From an uncultured Chloroflexota bacterium (GTDB lineage: Bacteria; Chloroflexota; Dehalococcoidia; UBA2247; RBG-13-53-26): DNA of 6,637 nt. The notes beneath the pieces are model-generated. The model worked only from the letters and a program-made list of their open reading frames with translations. It was not told the origin of the DNA and ran no database searches. The stretch's first letter is position 1. The number at the start of each line of letters is the position of its first letter. The stretch covers positions 1-6,637 of the forward strand of contig CALMBS010000084.1 of the NCBI GenBank assembly GCA_937860285.1. The letters run 5' to 3'. Both the position numbers and the translations under genes were made by a program. This document shows, in pieces, positions 1-6,168 of this stretch.

Positions 1-705
1 CACCTGGCCGGCCATGTTCACCAGGGGACCGCCGCTGTTGCCCGGGTTGATGGCAGCATCGGTCTGGATGAGGTCGTCCAGGACCGCGCTGTCCGACACC
101 TCAACGGAGCGCCCCAGGAAGCTGACCACCCCCATGGTCCACGTCGGTCCCCCGGGCAGGGCCAGCGCGTTGCCCACGGCCACCACATCCTCGAGCAGGT
201 CCAGCCGGTTGAGAGAGTCGCTGAGGAAATGGGCATAGGGGAGGTCCTCGCCCGGCTCGATGGCCACCACGGCCACATCAGTCTGCGCGTCCATGACCCA
301 GGTCACCGCCTCGAAGGTGCGCCCATCATAGAGGCTGACGGTCAGGCTGTCGGCATCCTCGACTACGTGGGCATTGGTGACTATGTAGCCCCGGGGGTCG
401 ATGATCACCCCGCTCCCGGCGCCCCTCTCCGGCACGGCCCGGAAAAACCGGTCGTAGGTGACCTCCTCGCTGATGATGGACACCACCGTCGGGGCCACGA
501 CGGACACCAGGTTGTCGCTGTCCAGGAAGGCCCCTACCTCATGCTGGACATAGGCCGGCTCCCAGGCCGGATCGATGGGGTCCGTGGAGGCATGGGAATC
601 GCCATCCTCGTCAAACCAACCGGTGAAGGTGACACATCCGCTGACCGGCAACAGCAGGGCCAGTATGACCAGCAGGATGGCGATGACTTGCCTGGCGCTC
701 TTCAA
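1..705 (-). CDS. HtrA/DegP-like trypsin-fold serine protease, predicted lipoprotein (C-terminus beyond window)
   Basis: The visible 235 residues carry the full catalytic triad of the S1C (HtrA/Deg) family: His113 in TNAHVV, Asp143 in QTDVAVV and Ser224 in GNSGGPL, in the usual order and spacing. The N-terminus is a lipoprotein signal: a short basic start (MKSAR), a Leu/Ile/Val-rich core and the lipobox VSGC with Cys24. The mature enzyme is therefore probably lipid-anchored and faces outside the cytoplasmic membrane. Family members degrade or refold damaged exported proteins. The frame is still open at base 1, so any PDZ domain is out of view. I chose the TTG start at 703-705 because GGAG (714-717) sits 8 bases before it, the signal peptide then has normal length, and an extended -10 box lies over the upstream ATG. 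That ATG (724-726) would add only seven residues and remains possible. The radical SAM gene lies just upstream on the same strand, so readthrough transcription is also possible. The protease assignment is firm; the exact substrates are unknown. Confidence 0.9.
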   Translation of the reverse strand, partial: MKSARQVIAILLVILALLLPVSGCVTFTGWFDEDGDSHASTDPIDPAWEPAYVQHEVGAFLDSDNLVSVVAPTVVSIISEEVTYDRFFRAVPERGAGSGVIIDPRGYIVTNAHVVEDADSLTVSLYDGRTFEAVTWVMDAQTDVAVVAIEPGEDLPYAHFLSDSLNRLDLLEDVVAVGNALALPGGPTWTMGVVSFLGRSVEVSDSAVLDDLIQTDAAINPGNSGGPLVNMAGQV

Positions 706-713
706 GTCCGATT

Positions 714-717
714 CTCC
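714..717 (-). promoter_or_regulatory. Ribosome binding site GGAG that supports the TTG start of the protease
   Basis: GGAG on the minus strand lies 8 bases before the TTG at 703-705. This is ideal spacing, and it favours TTG over the upstream ATG at 724-726, which is preceded only by a run of G residues. Confidence 0.45.
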
Positions 718-724
718 AGCTGGC

Positions 725-733
725 ATTATAGCA
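725..733 (-). promoter_or_regulatory. Extended -10 promoter element (TGCTATAAT) for the protease gene
   Basis: Read on the minus strand this is TGC followed by a perfect TATAAT, the extended -10 consensus that can work without a good -35 box. I see no -35 match 17 bases upstream (748-753 reads CGCGCC). Initiation about 7 bases downstream would fall near 718, just before the GGAG at 714-717 and the TTG start at 705. That gives a leader of about 13 bases. The element overlaps the alternative ATG at 724-726, so a transcript from here could not use that ATG. Inference from motif match only. Confidence 0.4.
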
Positions 734-756
734 CCCCCGGAGGTCCAGGCGCGGCG

Positions 757-2445
757 CTACGGCCGGCACAGGCTCCACAAGATGCGGGGCATACTGCGGA
801 TGAATGACCTGGCCGGCCACTGCAGCTCGCGCTTGAGGCAGGTCGCCCCGACAGCCAGCTCCTCCTCAAGTCCACCATCCGGTCCCCCGTGCCCGGCGGC
901 ACGGCGGTCTATGGCCGCGATCAGGTCCATGTCCTTCCGGATCCGGGCCTCGACCTGCCGGGCCTCCGCGTCCTTGATGACGCCGAAACGGGCCTTGGCC
1001 TGGTTGAAGCCGATGGCGGCCTCATAGGTCACATCCACAATGTCCTGGCGGGTCATCCACTCTGTCTCGTAGCTGAGCATGTGGCTCCAGGCCGGAGACA
1101 CCAGCGCCTGCCGGTGCTGCTCCAGAGAGCGGTACAGGAGGCGATAGCCGAACTCCTCCGGGTGATCGAAGACCTGGCTTCCGGGGTCGATGAACGGCGC
1201 CAGAGGCGATATGTGCGGATGCACCACGTTGCCCTTGCCGTACTCCCGGAGCAGGCCCGACATGTAGTCGACGGTGCCCATGACCGAGCGGCGGTCCTGC
1301 TTCGGCAGGCCGATCATGTAGAAGAGGTCAAACCGGCGGCAGCCGTGGGCGATGGCCGAGCGTATGGTCTCCTCGACGTCCGCATTCCGCCATCCCTTGC
1401 CGAAGGCCCGCCGCACGTCTTCATCGTGTGACTCCGTGGAAATCTGGATGTTGTAGTGCGGGATGACCCGGCTCACCTTTCTGAAGAAGTCATCGCCGGC
1501 CGGCGAGAAGAGCTCCAGCACCACGGGGCCGTTGACCCCGCGGCGGCTGATGGCCTGCAGCAGCTCGTCATCATACCCGTTGCCGGCCTGGCGGATGTCG
1601 CCGATGATGAACACCGGGCCCCGCAGGTAGCGCTGTATGCTGTGTATGTCGTCGGCCAGCAGCTCCGGGCTGCGGTAGGCCAGCCCGTCCCGATGGAAGG
1701 TGTTCTTGAAGGCGTGGCGCGACCCGCCGCAGGAGCGGCAGTTCAGCGTGCAGCCGCGGCAGGTGAAGACCGCGGTCACCGGATAGTCCAGCCAGTTGTT
1801 GAAGGGCAGCACCCCGGCCAGCGAACGGTAGCGGATGACCGACCTCACCGGGTAGGCATAGTCCAGGGGGATGCCGTTCAGGTCCGGCAGCACCCAGGAA
1901 AGGGGGTTGTGGTGGGGCACACCCTCACTGTCCTTCCAGCTCACATTCGGGAGATCGTCGTACGGGCCCCCGGACTTGATGCGCTGCATCAGGCGGAGCA
2001 TGGGTTCCTCCGTGGAATCACCCCTGACCACGAAATCCACCTGCGGGTACGCGGCCAGCTCCTCGTGGAAGAAGGTGGCCGAGAACCCGCCAAAGATGAC
2101 TGGAATGGACGGATGGAGCCGCTTGACCACCCGGGCCAGCTCCAGGCTGCCCTGCGCATGAGGCAGCCAGTGGAGGTCGATGCCGAAGGCCGCCGGGTGC
2201 AGCTGGCTCAGGAAGCGTTCGACATCGAAGCCCCGCTCCGTGAGCATCCGGTTGGCGATGTTGACGATGCGGGTGCTGACCCCCGCCTTCTCCAGGTGCC
2301 CGGCGATGCTGATGAAGCCGATGGGGTACATCTCGAACACCGGAGTGGAGGGGATGACATCGCTGATGGGGCCATAAACGATGGACCGCTGGCGGAAGTC
2401 ATAGTTGCTGGGGGCATGCAGCAGGACCAGCTCAGGCTTGCTCAC
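757..2445 (-). CDS. B12-binding domain / radical SAM domain protein (possibly Ta0216-like family)
   Basis: This 562-residue protein joins an N-terminal cobalamin-binding fold to a radical SAM core. Residues about 1-145 show the B12-domain layout: a PIGFISIAGHLEKAG helix (41-55), a DLH at 90-92 where the family has DxHxxG, and the FGGFSAT strand-turn (118-124). The cluster motif is C232-TLN-C236-RS-C239, the canonical CX3CX2C that holds the [4Fe-4S] cluster used to cleave S-adenosylmethionine. An extra Cys229 lies just before it. Downstream, VVLELFSP (308-315) and ISTES (335-339) fit the later strands of the SAM barrel. Class B enzymes of this build do methylations or rearrangements at unreactive carbons, often on lipids, tetrapyrroles or natural products, but no substrate can be read here. 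The overall plan and length recall the B12/radical SAM family named after Thermoplasma Ta0216; that link is from memory. The start is GTG (2443-2445), with AAGGAAAG 8 bases upstream. It ends in TAG at 757-759, 30 bases before the protease's ATG. Confidence 0.9.
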   Translation of the reverse strand: MSKPELVLLHAPSNYDFRQRSIVYGPISDVIPSTPVFEMYPIGFISIAGHLEKAGVSTRIVNIANRMLTERGFDVERFLSQLHPAAFGIDLHWLPHAQGSLELARVVKRLHPSIPVIFGGFSATFFHEELAAYPQVDFVVRGDSTEEPMLRLMQRIKSGGPYDDLPNVSWKDSEGVPHHNPLSWVLPDLNGIPLDYAYPVRSVIRYRSLAGVLPFNNWLDYPVTAVFTCRGCTLNCRSCGGSRHAFKNTFHRDGLAYRSPELLADDIHSIQRYLRGPVFIIGDIRQAGNGYDDELLQAISRRGVNGPVVLELFSPAGDDFFRKVSRVIPHYNIQISTESHDEDVRRAFGKGWRNADVEETIRSAIAHGCRRFDLFYMIGLPKQDRRSVMGTVDYMSGLLREYGKGNVVHPHISPLAPFIDPGSQVFDHPEEFGYRLLYRSLEQHRQALVSPAWSHMLSYETEWMTRQDIVDVTYEAAIGFNQAKARFGVIKDAEARQVEARIRKDMDLIAAIDRRAAGHGGPDGGLEEELAVGATCLKRELQWPARSFIRSMPRILWSLCRP

Positions 2446-2453
2446 CGGGGAGT
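2446..2453 (-). promoter_or_regulatory. Spacer between the RBS and GTG start of the radical SAM gene
   Basis: On the minus strand AAGGAAAG (2454-2461) is followed by these 8 bases and then the GTG. The purine-rich Shine-Dalgarno match at normal spacing supports GTG at 2445 as the true start; no better in-frame start is apparent nearby. Confidence 0.4.
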
Positions 2454-2534
2454 CTTTCCTTTTGGCCGCGGGTGCAGTAGCTCACGAATGTCGCCAGATA
2501 TCATCTCTGCCCAGCGCGAGTGGCTAGTAACTCA

Positions 2535-2563
2535 TGTATATCATGACGAATAGGGAAAAGCAA
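2535..2563 (-). promoter_or_regulatory. Candidate sigma70-like promoter for the radical SAM gene
   Basis: On the minus strand, TTGCTT (2558-2563) is followed by exactly 17 bases and TATACA (2535-2540). These match the -35 and -10 consensus at 3/6 and 4/6. Initiation would fall near 2528, leaving a leader of roughly 80 bases before the GTG at 2445. The spacing is right but the hexamers are weak, so this is a candidate only. It lies divergently from the rightward promoter at 2605-2633. Confidence 0.3.
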
Positions 2564-2604
2564 ACCGCGGGCACGTTGGCGGCCGTGCCCGCTCCAGCGC
2601 CGAT

Positions 2605-2633
2605 TTGTTCCGCCGGCGGCGAGGCGCTAGAAT
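2605..2633 (+). promoter_or_regulatory. Candidate sigma70-like promoter for the acyl-CoA synthetase alpha gene
   Basis: TTGTTC (2605-2610, 3/6) is followed by 17 bases and then TAGAAT (2628-2633, 5/6). Initiation about 7 bases on would be near 2640, giving a leader of about 17 bases that holds AGGG (2644-2647) and leads to the ATG at 2657. Promoter, RBS and start agree with each other, and with where homologous proteins begin. Motif-level evidence only. Confidence 0.4.
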
Positions 2634-2656
2634 TGGTCCGTCCAGGGTGTGACCTG

Positions 2657-4078
2657 ATGTCAGTCGAGAGGAAAGACGGCCTGCGCTCGTTCTTCGACCC
2701 CCGCTCCATAGCGGTTTTCGGCTCCATGAGGGAACCAGTGGGCGAGGGCCTGACGGCCGTGCGCAACATGCTGGAGTTCGGCTTCGGCGGCCGGGTCTTC
2801 CCCATCAGCCGCTCCACCACCGAGGTGCTGGCCCTCCGGGCCTACCCGGACCTGGAGGCCGTGGACGAGCCCCCCGAGCTGGCGCTGGTCATAACGCCGC
2901 CGCCGACGGTGCTGCCCATCCTGGAGCAGTGCGGCCGCCGCGGCGTCAGGGCGGCCATCGTGGCCACGGAGGGGTTTGCGGAGGCCGGCCCGGACGGCGC
3001 CGCCCTCCAGCAGGAGCTGGTCCGCACCGCCCGCCGCTTCGGGATGCGTCTCCTGGGGCCGAACACGCTGGGCGTCCTCAACACGGCCCGGGGCCTGGTC
3101 ACGGACCCGTACCCCCTGCGGGGCAACAAGCCCCCCGCCGGCGGCGTCAGCTACTGCACGCAGACCGGATTCCTCACTTTCGGGGTGCACCCGATCAGGG
3201 ACATCGGCTGCCCCATCAGCAAGATATGCGACTTCGGCAACAAGTGCGACGTCAACGAGGCCGACATCCTGCCCTACCTGGCAGACGACGAAAGCACGAA
3301 AGCGATTTGCCTGCACCTGGAGGACATCAAGGACGGCCAGCGGTTCCTTGAGGCCGCCCGGATGGCGGTGGCCCGGAAACCGGTGCTGGTCCTGAGACCG
3401 GGCCGCAGCGCAGCCGGGGCCCGGGCGGCCTCCTCCCACACCGGCTCCCTGGCCGGCAACGACCTGGTCTACGAGAACGCCCTGAGACAGGCCGGAGTCA
3501 TCAGGCTGAGGACATGGCGGGAGTACTGGGAGACCCCGAAGGCCCTGTCCATGCTACCCCTCCCCCGCGGCAACCGGGTGGCCATCGTTACCGCGACCGG
3601 CGGCGCCGGCGTCATCCTGGTCGACGCGGCGGCCGACGCCGGACTGGTCCCGGCCTCGTTTGGGCCGTCCACCCGCCGCCTCCTGGCCGGCCTCTCCCCC
3701 AGGATGGGCGGAAACCCGGTCGACGTCGGGCCGCTGATGTCCGTGCGGGATGACCCATTCAACGTCTACCTCGACGTGGTGCCCGCCATTCTGGCCGACC
3801 CCGGCGTGGACTGCCTGGCCATGGTCTGCCACCTGGGGCAGCCCATCGTGGAGGTGCTTACCACGCTGGCGCCGGACATAGCCCGCAGCGGGAAGCCGGT
3901 AACCACCTTCGGCTACGGGATCGATCTGCCGGACATGCAGCAGTCAGCCCGCCGCGTCGAGGCCCTGGGGCTGCCCGCCTACCTGGACCTGGAGAGCGCG
4001 GTGAAGGCCCTGGGTGCGGCGGCGGCCTACGTTCGCCGCCGGGCCCTGCTGGAAGGGAGGCCCTGGGCCGGCCGATGA
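2657..4078 (+). CDS. ADP-forming acetate/acyl-CoA ligase alpha subunit-like CoA-binding protein
   Basis: This 473-residue protein has the alpha-subunit architecture of NDP-forming acyl-CoA synthetases, which interconvert acyl-CoA plus ADP and phosphate with acid, CoA and ATP. Counted from the chosen ATG, residues about 9-110 form the Rossmann CoA-binding domain (LRSFFDPRSIAVFGS, then GFGGRVFPI). GPNTLGVLN follows at about 134-142. Next come the succinyl-CoA-ligase-like domains, with GNKCDVNEADILPYLADD at about 194-211 and ASSHTGSLAG at about 258-267. His261 in that loop matches the phosphohistidine of the family. The C-terminal part contains MGGNPVDVGP. There is no ATP-grasp (beta) domain here or in the next genes, so a partner must be elsewhere if the enzyme is active. 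Oddities are Thr for the usual Cys in GPNC and GSM where VGAS is usual. I chose ATG 2657 (AGGG 9 bases before, homologs begin just before LRSFF). The frame is open back to ATGs at 2534 and 2543, and TTG 2633 has GAGG 8 bases before it. Confidence 0.87.
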   Translation: MSVERKDGLRSFFDPRSIAVFGSMREPVGEGLTAVRNMLEFGFGGRVFPISRSTTEVLALRAYPDLEAVDEPPELALVITPPPTVLPILEQCGRRGVRAAIVATEGFAEAGPDGAALQQELVRTARRFGMRLLGPNTLGVLNTARGLVTDPYPLRGNKPPAGGVSYCTQTGFLTFGVHPIRDIGCPISKICDFGNKCDVNEADILPYLADDESTKAICLHLEDIKDGQRFLEAARMAVARKPVLVLRPGRSAAGARAASSHTGSLAGNDLVYENALRQAGVIRLRTWREYWETPKALSMLPLPRGNRVAIVTATGGAGVILVDAAADAGLVPASFGPSTRRLLAGLSPRMGGNPVDVGPLMSVRDDPFNVYLDVVPAILADPGVDCLAMVCHLGQPIVEVLTTLAPDIARSGKPVTTFGYGIDLPDMQQSARRVEALGLPAYLDLESAVKALGAAAAYVRRRALLEGRPWAGR

Positions 4079-4350
4079 TCAAGACCCATCTCCGGTGGGG
4101 AAACCAGGCCAATGCCACCGACCCGCTCCTGGAGGCCCCGGGCTCCCTGGTAGCCGCCGCATTCCTTTCCGCATACCTCGTCGCCTGGTGGCCGTTCATG
4201 GCCGTCTGTTTCGGCGTGTACATACTGGTGGCCGTGGCCACCGGCCTGATGGTCCTGCTGTCCCTGCCCTGCGTCCTCTTCAGACGGGTCCGGCCCAGGC
4301 ACGACTCCCGCCGGTCGGCGGAGGGCCCCCGGGCCACCCCGGCCCCCTAG
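4075..4350 (+). CDS. Small two-helix membrane protein, unknown function
   Basis: This 91-residue product starts at an ATG that overlaps the stop of the preceding gene (ATGA, 4075-4078), an arrangement typical of translational coupling. Residues about 24-45 and 47-69 form two hydrophobic segments (LVAAAFLSAYLVAWW and VYILVAVATGLMVLLSL) separated by very few residues, so they are probably a helical hairpin. A basic stretch (RRVRPRHDSRR, 70-80) follows and should keep the C-terminus in the cytoplasm. The last residues are Pro/Ala-rich. I do not recognise a family. The tight overlap is the best argument that it is real and linked to the acyl-CoA synthetase alpha protein, perhaps as a membrane partner; that role is inference. 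The Shine-Dalgarno-like GGGAGG is rather far upstream (about 14 bases), which fits coupling better than independent initiation. It could be a chance frame, but the clean hydrophobic pattern argues against that. Confidence 0.6.
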   Translation: MIKTHLRWGNQANATDPLLEAPGSLVAAAFLSAYLVAWWPFMAVCFGVYILVAVATGLMVLLSLPCVLFRRVRPRHDSRRSAEGPRATPAP

Positions 4351-4365
4351 TGCCACCCCGGCCCC
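4333..4365 (+). repeat. 14-base direct repeat across the stop codon of the small membrane protein
   Basis: GCCACCCCGGCCCC occurs perfectly at 4333-4346 and 4352-4365. The TAG stop (4348-4350) lies between the copies. It may reflect a small slippage duplication; no function is implied. Confidence 0.6.
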
Positions 4366-4560
4366 GACGCCCCCGAGAACAAGTTGTAAGGGAATGCCGG
4401 CGCCTCGTGAGCTATTTGAGAACAGCCCCCCTAGAGCCGCCGTGCACCCTGTGCTACGCTTGACTCCGCACGATACCCGGGCAGCGGCCGTGGCCACGTC
4501 AACCGGCCTCGGATGGTCCTGCCGTCCGGAACCGGGCTCTGGTCGATAAGGAGCGACGTA
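4351..4560 (+). other. Intergenic region upstream of the TPR gene
   Basis: This 210-base gap holds no supported gene. It contains two isolated -35-like hexamers (TTGAGA at 4416-4421 and TTGACT at 4460-4465), but neither has a credible -10 box at 16-18 bases. A weak extended -10-like TGCTACGCT lies at 4452-4460. A perfect 10-base palindrome CGTGGCCACG sits at 4489-4498, 63 bases before the chosen start; it could be an operator or chance. The open frame upstream of 4561 (from an ATG at 4513) has no Shine-Dalgarno support. No terminator-type hairpin with a T tract is visible, so readthrough from the upstream genes is possible. Confidence 0.4.
4547..4553 (+). promoter_or_regulatory. Strong ribosome binding site (TAAGGAG) that sets the TPR gene start at GTG 4561
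   Basis: TAAGGAG is close to the full anti-16S match and lies 7 bases before GTG 4561-4563. It is the best Shine-Dalgarno sequence in the window and decides against the in-frame ATG at 4513, which has none. Confidence 0.7.
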
Positions 4561-5484
4561 GTGGTATCAGTAATAGCGGAAGGGCTGACGGAGCAGGAGC
4601 TCACCGGACTGGTGACTCCCGGGCTCCCCGCAGGGGGACCCCTGGAGCCGGGTCCCACGGCCGAGGAGCGCCCTGAACAGAGTCCCTCCCCGAAGAAGCG
4701 CCCGGCCAGAAAGCGCCCAGAGAGAAAGGCCAGCAAGAGCGGTGACCAGCTCTACGGCGAGAGCCAGTGGGAGCTGGCCATCCAGGCGTACGACAAGACA
4801 CTGGCCGCCGACCCCGAGGACGCCGCCGCCTGGAGGAACCGCGCCTCGGCCCTGGTCCACCTTCAGCGCCATGAAGAGGCGGTGCAGAGCTACGACAAGG
4901 CCCTGTCGCTCGACCCGAAGGACACCTCCACCTGGTACAACCGGGCCGGCGCCCTGGACGAGCTGGACCGGTGCGACGAGGCGGTGGAGAGCTACGACCA
5001 GGCCCTGGCCCTGGACCCCGGGGACGCGGCGGCCTGGAACAACCGGGCCAACGCCCTCTACAGCCTGAAGCGGTACCTGGAAGCCTGCGAGAGCTACGAC
5101 AAGGCCCTGTCGCTGGAGCCCAACAATGCCTCAGCGTGGAACAACCGCGGCAACGCCCTCTACATCCTCAAGACCTACCAGAAGGCCGCAGAGAGCTACG
5201 ACCAGGCATTGACCATCGACTCCGGCAATGCCGGGGCCTGGCACAACCGCGGCAATGCGCTGGCCCGCCTGGAGCAGTACCAGAAGGCGGTGGAGAGCTA
5301 CGACCGGGCGCTGGCCGTGCAGCCGGAGAATGCTTCGACCTGGTGCAACCGGGCCAATGCCCTCTACATGATGAGGCGCGACCGCGACGCCGTGGACAGC
5401 TACGATGAAGCCCTGGCACTGGACACCACCCTGGCGGCCGCCTGGAACAACCGGGGCAACGCCCTGGTCCTGCTGGAGCGCTAG
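4561..5484 (+). CDS. TPR-repeat protein, N-terminal part ending at an in-frame amber codon
   Basis: The 307-residue product starts at GTG 4561 behind a strong TAAGGAG site. Residues 1-40 are acidic and Pro/Gly-rich. Residues 45-61 form a very basic linker (KKRPARKRPERKASKSG). From residue 61 there are seven complete 34-residue TPR units plus the start of an eighth, each close to the pattern AWNNRGNAL...YxxAVESYDKALALDP. TPR arrays form a curved superhelix that binds partner proteins or peptides; they are scaffolds, not enzymes. No signal peptide or membrane segment is present before the stop, so this product alone should be cytosolic. The frame ends at TAG 5482-5484 in the middle of repeat 8, directly after VLLER. 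The same frame continues without another stop to 6528, so this is very likely the 5' part of a 655-codon gene. Separate from the upstream genes by 210 bases, so the operon link is uncertain. Confidence 0.85.
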   Translation: MVSVIAEGLTEQELTGLVTPGLPAGGPLEPGPTAEERPEQSPSPKKRPARKRPERKASKSGDQLYGESQWELAIQAYDKTLAADPEDAAAWRNRASALVHLQRHEEAVQSYDKALSLDPKDTSTWYNRAGALDELDRCDEAVESYDQALALDPGDAAAWNNRANALYSLKRYLEACESYDKALSLEPNNASAWNNRGNALYILKTYQKAAESYDQALTIDSGNAGAWHNRGNALARLEQYQKAVESYDRALAVQPENASTWCNRANALYMMRRDRDAVDSYDEALALDTTLAAAWNNRGNALVLLER

Positions 5485-6168
5485 CAGGAGGCGGTCGAGA
5501 GCTACAACGAAGCCCTGGCGCTGGACCCCGACTACGGAGACGCCTGGAATGAGTGCGGCAACGCCCTGGCGCACCTGGGACGCTACGACGAGGCGGTGCA
5601 GAGCTACGACCGGGCCCTGGCGGCCAACCCCAATAACGGCCCCACCTGGTACAATCGCGGCAACGCCCTGATTCACCTGGGCCGTCACCAGGAGGCCGTG
5701 GACAGCTACGACAAGGCCATGGCCATGGACACCAATCCGGCCGATGCCTGGAACAACCGCGGCGCCGCGCTGAGCAAGCTCGGCGCCCTGGATGAGGCGA
5801 TGGCCAGCTTCGAGAAGGCGGCCCAGATCAACCCGCTCCAGCCCAGCTATCTCTTCAACAAGGCCTACGTCTACTTCATCATGGGCAGTGACAAGGCGGC
5901 CCTGGAGGCCACCGAGGAGTACCTGAAAGTCAAGCCGCTGGACGCCAGCGCCTGGGACATGAAGGGGTGCCTCCTGCTCCGGGCCCATGCCAACCGCGAG
6001 GCCATGGCGGCCCTGGAGAGGGCCTGCGCCATCACCCCGGGCAACGCCACCTACCAGTACCACATGGGAGTGGTGCTGCAGCGCCTGAAGAGCAAGCAGG
6101 AGGCGGGGCGTCACTTCCGGATGGCCCTGCGGCAGGATGCCGACTTCCGAGAGGCATCGGAGGCCCTC
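4741..6168 (+). repeat. Fourteen tandem 102-base units encoding 34-residue TPR repeats
   Basis: Units begin every 102 bases at 4741, 4843, 4945, 5047, 5149, 5251, 5353, 5455, 5557, 5659, 5761, 5863, 5965 and 6067, without a single insertion or deletion. Units 2-10 are strongly alike (N-R-x-N-A-L near the start, ESYDxAL in the second helix), and short DNA blocks such as GAGAGCTACGAC recur. Units 11-14 keep the helix pattern but drift in sequence. This points to local duplication of the central units. It also makes the array open to recombination and to short-read misassembly. Confidence 0.9.
5482..5484 (+). other. In-frame TAG interrupting TPR repeat 8
   Basis: The codon sits at unit position 10 of the eighth repeat, equal to consensus TPR position 17, often Tyr. 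Repeats 4, 5, 6 and 9 have TAC here, and TAC to TAG is a single change. The sequence on both sides stays in frame and in repeat register, so there is no indel. Two other genes in the window end in TAG (757-759 and 4348-4350), so TAG is a normal stop here. Confidence 0.85.

Noticed and set aside
1456..2553. Long open frame on the plus strand opposite the radical SAM gene
   Set aside because: It lies entirely antisense to a well-supported gene, has no recognisable domain, and long antisense frames are expected in GC-rich coding DNA.
2534..2656. Longer N-terminus for the acyl-CoA ligase gene starting at ATG 2534 or 2543
   Set aside because: No Shine-Dalgarno before either ATG, no match to the family's usual N-terminus, and the segment overlaps both candidate promoters. 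Still possible, hence noted.
4513..4560. ATG 4513 as start of the TPR gene
   Set aside because: No ribosome binding site, while GTG 4561 has TAAGGAG at 7 bases.
5482..5484. Genome-wide TAG reassignment or a pyrrolysine codon
   Set aside because: Two other genes here end in TAG (757-759, 4348-4350), so TAG acts as a stop. A TPR helix position commonly filled by Tyr is not a catalytic site where pyrrolysine would be expected, and TAC to TAG is one step.
5131..6114. Long open frame on the minus strand opposite the TPR array
   Set aside because: Its own repetitive look (GQRIAAVVPG-type blocks) is the mirror image of the 102-base TPR units, so it is a shadow.
4741..6168. CRISPR-like or satellite repeat array
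   Set aside because: The periodic units are 102 bases, in frame, with codon-level variation and TPR protein pattern; there are no spacer-like unique segments.
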